A stretch of DNA of 64,000 bases from JANNBN01 sp031430595. Lineage in GTDB: Bacteria > Actinomycetota > Acidimicrobiia > Acidimicrobiales > JANYDT01. Positions 60,846 through 64,000 of this stretch are shown here, piece after piece. The stretch lies in contig JANPBU010000028.1 in the NCBI GenBank assembly GCA_031430595.1, forward strand, positions 1-64,000. The letters are read 5' to 3'. A program made the position numbers and the translations under genes. Positions within the stretch are counted from its first letter, which is position 1. Each line of letters begins with the position of its first letter. The notes under the pieces are model-generated. The model had not been told where the DNA came from. It worked only from the letters and a program-made list of their open reading frames with translations, and did not search any database.

Positions 60846-61445
60846 TCATCGGGTAATCGTTTCTACGAGTTCCCAAACCGAAGTGCTCGGATTGCTTCGC
60901 GGGTGTGAACCGTTTCCTTCGTGTCGGATATCCAGGGCATGCGCTCGTGCCTTCGCTGCGAGAAATCTAGGTTTAAGCGCGTCAAGGTCATCCTGACTTG
61001 GTTTCTTCTCAAAACCGAACAGCGACTTGCTTCGCTTCTGAATGTCTGTTTGGTGGATGTAAGCCGTTTGGTCTTCGCTGTGAAGTGCGAACCACAACTC
61101 CAAGCAGGGGTTCGACAGTGCCACCCGGATGTCGTGTTCCGCTGCGAGAGTTAGGGCTCCTTCGAGATTCGGATGTTCGTCGACATCGAAGAAACACCAG
61201 TACTCGTCCTAGCCGGAACCACGGCCTCTTTTGGTTTCCGACATCTCGAACTTGCGTCGCGCGATGGCATTTTTTACGCACGCCATCGCATCGCCGTAGT
61301 TGTCGTCGACAACAACGATCACACGCTGACGATGAAGACGATGCCAGTATTTGACATAAATGTCCTCCGTATCGCACTCAACGAAGACCAGTATCCGTTT
61401 CTCATGCGGGCTTATTGACCTGGTTCGGCGTGGAGGTCCGCTCAA
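60846..61445 (-). pseudogene. RloB-like gene with in-frame amber stop
   Basis: The N-terminal part (EKRILVFVECDTEDIYVKYW) and the C-terminal part (WCFFDVDEHPNLEGALTLAA, VALSNPCLELWFALHSEDQ) match RloB-family proteins and lie in the same frame. A single TAG at 61209-61211 separates them, where a Tyr or Phe codon would be expected (RGRGSG-stop-DEYWCFF). RloB partners an RloA/AbiLi-type ATPase in abortive phage resistance. Either the gene is dead, or the amber is read through; the decayed ATPase gene next door favours the first. Confidence 0.75.
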
Positions 61446-62190
61446 CTAGCACCGACCGGTTCATTGGACTCGGCGAGTACGGCTGCGAACTCTGCGTCGC
61501 TGACGATTGGTATGCCACCATTCATTCCTTGAAGGTAACGACGGCTGACGTTTTCATCTCGCCGTGGGTCGAAATCAATCAAGGGATAGAGAGCGGTACT
61601 GCCGTCTGCGTGTTTTTCGGTGAACCAGACTTGATCGCGGCCGACGAGTCGACGATCGCTTGTTGAGTTCACCAGGTTCAGATCGTGCGCATTGGAAATC
61701 AACTGTGCACGGTTCGGGTTTGTTTCAGGGTTCTGGAACAACTTGACAATTCGCTCGACGAGGATCGGATGCAGGCTCGCATCGAGTTCGTCGGCCAGGA
61801 GGACGCGCCCTTGATCGAGCGCGTCGAGCACTGGGCCGAGGAGGCCGAGCCATACGAGTGTTCCGAGTGACTCGTCGTTGGTGTCGAGTTCGCAAGAATG
61901 GTCGCCCGCACGGTGTTGGAGTGTGATGCCGAATTCCTCGACTTTGAAGTTTTCTTCGGTCGTAGTCTCCTCACCCTCGCGACCGTTGAGTATGGCAACT
62001 GCACGTTTGATTCGGTCGCGTGTTTCGGGATCGATCGGCTTCTTCGTCACTCCGGTGACGCCAAGGTCTGCGACTTGCAGAAGCGCTCGTGCTCGCTTCG
62101 CCGTTGCGGGGTCGTTGAACATTTCGGCTGAACGAGCGAGTCGTAGGTGGCGGTTACGCGCTTCGGCCGTCTCCAAATTTCTTCGGGGCT
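61442..62190 (-). pseudogene. Truncated RloA/AbiLi-like AAA ATPase
   Basis: Only the C-terminal half of an SMC-type AAA_21 ATPase remains: the signature region NDESLGTLVWLGLLGPVLDA, Walker B VLLADELDASLHP, the D-loop/switch QLISNAHDLNL and the C-terminal YLQGMNGGIPIVSDAEF. The Walker A domain is absent; sequence upstream of about 62190 belongs to a DUF2461 gene instead. It overlaps the RloB-like gene by 4 bp, the usual rloA-rloB arrangement. It cannot hydrolyse ATP alone and is a remnant. Confidence 0.75.
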
Positions 62191-62832
62191 CAGGGCAGAC
62201 GGACCCACGTTGGTGTCCAGCCATTCGGTGATGGATTTTCCGTTGTTCATAAGCTCACGAATCTTTGTTGGTGCAGCTCTTGCGGCAAGCCACGCGGGTG
62301 CTCCAACTCGTTGCGAGACTTCGACGCCTTTCCATCGCAGCCACTCTCCCCGGGGGTGATCTGCCGCGAATCCCTTAGGGTTTCGTTTCAAGGGTTCGTA
62401 TCGTCCCCCAAAAACGCTTTTGGGTTGCTCTCCATCGAGACAGGCGACGAACTGACTACCTGTTAGATCGTCGTCGAGAGCGTTGCGGTAAGTAGCGAGC
62501 TGGTCCGGCGCCATCATGGGGTATCCGCTACCGAGGAGTAATCCCTTGCTGCTGATTTGAAGGAAGTAGCCATTGCCGCTGGGCAGTTGCGTGACTGCCC
62601 CAATGAAGTCTTTATACGGGGACTTATCGTTGGCGAATCTGGTGTCTCGGTGAGGGCGATAGATCCGCCATGGTTGAAACTCAGTTCCGAGGTCGGTCAG
62701 AAGTTCCTCGAACGGCTGCCTGACGTCAGCTTCGTATCGGGTCTTGTTTTCTGCCCACCACTGCTTGTTGTTGTTCGATTGGAGTTCGACGAAGAACTGG
62801 ACAGCCGAAGCCGGTATGCCATTGGAGCTCAT
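62047..62832 (-). CDS. DUF2461 protein with displaced C-terminus
   Basis: The first 220 residues are a normal DUF2461 (TIGR02453) protein: AVQFFVELQSNNNKQWWAEN, FRPHR-like IYRPHRDTRFANDKSPYKDF, LQISSKGLLLGSGYPMMAPD and LDTNVGPSALSPEEIW. The last 40 residues (VTATYDSLVQPKCSTT onwards) are read out of frame from the ATPase remnant, so a deletion or rearrangement near 62165-62190 replaced the natural end. Function of DUF2461 is unknown. It diverges from the TetR remnant. Confidence 0.75.
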   Translation of the reverse strand: MSSNGIPASAVQFFVELQSNNNKQWWAENKTRYEADVRQPFEELLTDLGTEFQPWRIYRPHRDTRFANDKSPYKDFIGAVTQLPSGNGYFLQISSKGLLLGSGYPMMAPDQLATYRNALDDDLTGSQFVACLDGEQPKSVFGGRYEPLKRNPKGFAADHPRGEWLRWKGVEVSQRVGAPAWLAARAAPTKIRELMNNGKSITEWLDTNVGPSALSPEEIWRRPKRVTATYDSLVQPKCSTTPQRRSEHERFCKSQTLASPE

Positions 62833-62926
62833 TGCAAGCCCCGAGTTTTTTTGTGGTCGTAACCGAACTGAGCACTGTCGCCTATCGAACCAGTAACCGA
62901 CATCTTCATAGACACCGTTCCTTTCT

Positions 62927-62945
62927 CTGATACATGTTGTGTCAG
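62927..62945. promoter_or_regulatory. Candidate TetR operator
   Basis: CTGATACATGTTGTGTCAG is an imperfect 19-bp palindrome of form CTGAyACA-nnn-TGTrTCAG. A related half-site array (CTGACTCATTTTGTGTT) lies at 62954-62970, and GTCAGA/TCTGAC at 62941-62958 also pair. It is placed between the divergent DUF2461 and TetR-remnant genes, as expected for a TetR autoregulatory site. Confidence 0.5.
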
Positions 62946-62991
62946 ATCTTATTCTGACTCATTTTGTGTTGCAAGTTCGTAGGATCTGATC

Positions 62992-63264
62992 ATGGCATCA
63001 GCAACAGCAGACCCCCGAGTTCTTCGAACACGCGATGTGGCACTTGAATCCGCACGAACGTTGCTGCTCCAGGGTGGAATTTCGGCGGTGAATCACCTGG
63101 CCGATGCCGTTCGCAATGGAACGATCCAGCGGATCGATATCGAAGAAGCTGCCAGCCTCATCGAAGGCCGTCTGTTCTACCGGACCATCGTTCGCAACGA
63201 AGCCGTACCGCGCCGAACCATCACAAAACTTGTCGACCAATTCCTCGCCAACCAACAGCGCTAA
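62992..63264 (+). pseudogene. TetR regulator with internal deletion
   Basis: Residues 1-36 (RVLRTRDVALESARTLLLQG and GISAVNHLADA) match the first helices of a TetR DNA-binding domain, but the recognition helix and most of the ligand domain are missing. Residues 50-90 (EEAASLIEGRLFYRTIVRNE, TKLVDQFLANQQR) match the extreme C-terminus of TetR proteins. The reading frame is kept across the junction, so a 90-residue product could be made, but it should not bind DNA as a normal TetR does. Confidence 0.65.
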
Positions 63265-63319
63265 TTGCGAGGTAAGAATGGCATCGCATCATCTCAACAA
63301 TGACTCGTTCGGAGGAAAC

Positions 63320-63802
63320 ATGGCCAGCAAAAACACGATCTGCCTATGGTTTAACGGCACGGCCGAGGAAGCAGCGACGTTCTATGCGGCGACGTTTCCT
63401 GACAGCGAAGTAACAGGAGTGTTTCGGGCGCCAGGCGACTTTCCGGGTGGATCCGAGGGCGATGTCTTGACGGTTGACTTCACAGTGTTCGGAACTGCGT
63501 GTCTCGGGCTGAACGGAGGCCCATTCTTTACCCAGACCGAGGCGTTCTCGTTTCAGATTGCCACCGAAGACCAGGCAGAAACCGACCGCTACTGGAATGC
63601 GATTGTTGGCAACGGTGGGCAAGAGAGTGAGTGTGGATGGTGCAAGGACAAGTGGGGCGTATCGTGGCAGATCACGCCGAGAGTGCTGACCGACGCATTT
63701 GCAAACGCCGACCGCAATGTCGCCAAACGAGCCTTCGACGCCATGATGACGATGCGAAAAATAGACGTATCAATGATCGAAGCAGCGATCGCAGATCGGT
63801 AA
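63320..63802 (+). CDS. VOC family (PhnB-like) protein
   Basis: This 160-residue protein of the 3-demethylubiquinone-methyltransferase-like VOC subfamily (PF06983) shows NTICLWFNGTAEEAATFYAA, GVFRAPGDFPGGSEGDVLTV, FTQTEAFSFQI, CGWCKDKWGVSWQITPRVL and FDAMMTMRKIDVSMIEAA. Role of the group is unclear; it is often regulated by TetR or ArsR proteins. ATG 63320 has a perfect GGAGGAAAC ribosome site; an in-frame ATG at 63278 is less likely. It follows the TetR remnant by 55 bp. Confidence 0.88.
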   Translation: MASKNTICLWFNGTAEEAATFYAATFPDSEVTGVFRAPGDFPGGSEGDVLTVDFTVFGTACLGLNGGPFFTQTEAFSFQIATEDQAETDRYWNAIVGNGGQESECGWCKDKWGVSWQITPRVLTDAFANADRNVAKRAFDAMMTMRKIDVSMIEAAIADR

Positions 63803-63856
63803 GTTCTGTTAACTGGCTGTCCTTCGGGGTACGAACGAACACCGCATTGCAATGTA

Positions 63857-64000
63857 CTAAACAGCCGAGCCGTTGATGAAGGTCTCGGCGATCAACGCGA
63901 CGCCGGGGCGGTACACGAAATCAATTGGCTGGGTCGTATTCAGCACGATCAGGTTGGCTCGTGCCCCCGGCGAAAGATGGCCGATGTCGGTTCTTCGTAG
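63857..64000 (-). CDS. Amidohydrolase, C-terminal end (runs off window)
   Basis: The last 47 codons of a gene entering from the right: GHLSPGARANLIVLNTTQPI then FVYRPGVALIAETFINGSAV. The SPGxxANLIVLN and VYRPG..I..TFINGS patterns are those of the closing beta-sandwich of cytosine-deaminase/imidazolonepropionase-type amidohydrolases. Convergent with the VOC gene; 54 bp lie between the two stops. Confidence 0.7.
   Translation of the reverse strand, partial: LRRTDIGHLSPGARANLIVLNTTQPIDFVYRPGVALIAETFINGSAV

Noticed and set aside
55167..62991. Prophage or CRISPR locus
   Set aside because: No capsid, tail, lysis or integrase genes and no regularly spaced short repeats with unique spacers are seen.

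Overview
The window looks like a chromosomal segment of a free-living actinobacterium, most likely of the class Acidimicrobiia. The evidence is a mid-50s percent G+C feel, many GTG starts, tightly overlapping housekeeping operons (tlyA-nadK-recN-pyrG-nudix-xerD; scpA-scpB-rluB; aroH-tyrA-aroA-cmk/plsC), a cytidylate kinase fused to a PlsC acyltransferase, and repeated Thr/Pro-rich linkers in exported proteins. The taxonomic call is inference from gene content; no database search was made.

Region 1 (1-8.7 kb, minus strand) is accessory. It has the end of an ISL3-type insertion sequence, gene remnants, two small genes and a 2.2-kb-residue multidomain polymorphic toxin. The toxin carries four 141-residue repeats, an SGNH hydrolase, a Thr/Pro linker, lectin-like domains and a C-terminal RNase A-like CdiA-CT toxin, followed by a CdiI-type immunity gene. 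The toxin gene seems to have lost its 5' end and signal peptide.

Region 2 (8.7-29.3 kb) is core: DUF1015 protein, HAD phosphatase, rhomboid protease, rRNA methylation, NAD kinase, DNA repair, CTP synthase, XerD, an HtrA-like lipoprotein protease, TrpS, the condensin partners ScpA/ScpB, a pseudouridine synthase, a divergent TPR-AAA protein and a chorismate-to-aromatic-amino-acid gene run ending in the Cmk-PlsC fusion.

Region 3 (29.3-54.9 kb) mixes core and flexible genes: HD protein, DUF937 protein, thioesterase, a P450 with its ferredoxin, IspH, the DUF512 radical-SAM protein next to Der GTPase, pyrophosphatase, acyl-CoA synthetase, acyl-CoA carboxyltransferase, a sigma factor with a membrane partner, a PAS-GGDEF cyclase, a nitrilase/cyclase/VOC/LysR cluster, a TRIC-type channel and an unusual HD-GYP phosphodiesterase with extracellular PA14 and beta-propeller domains.

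Region 4 (55.1-60.7 kb) is the most striking part. A tRNA-Pro(GGG) gene is followed by two tandem cassettes, each ending in a 43-bp copy of the tRNA 3' half preceded by about 140 bp of conserved sequence. No integrase is visible in either. Cassette 1 carries an AbiE toxin-antitoxin pair with a candidate operator; cassette 2 carries a PIN-like toxin-antitoxin pair, a broken LysM gene and an unknown Cys-containing protein. This looks like a non-autonomous, tRNA-anchored array of defence or addiction cassettes.

Region 5 (60.7-64 kb) is decaying DNA. It has an RloB-like gene stopped by one in-frame amber codon, a truncated RloA-like ATPase joined to a DUF2461 gene, and a TetR regulator with an internal deletion but an apparently intact operator. 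A VOC protein and the end of an amidohydrolase gene follow.
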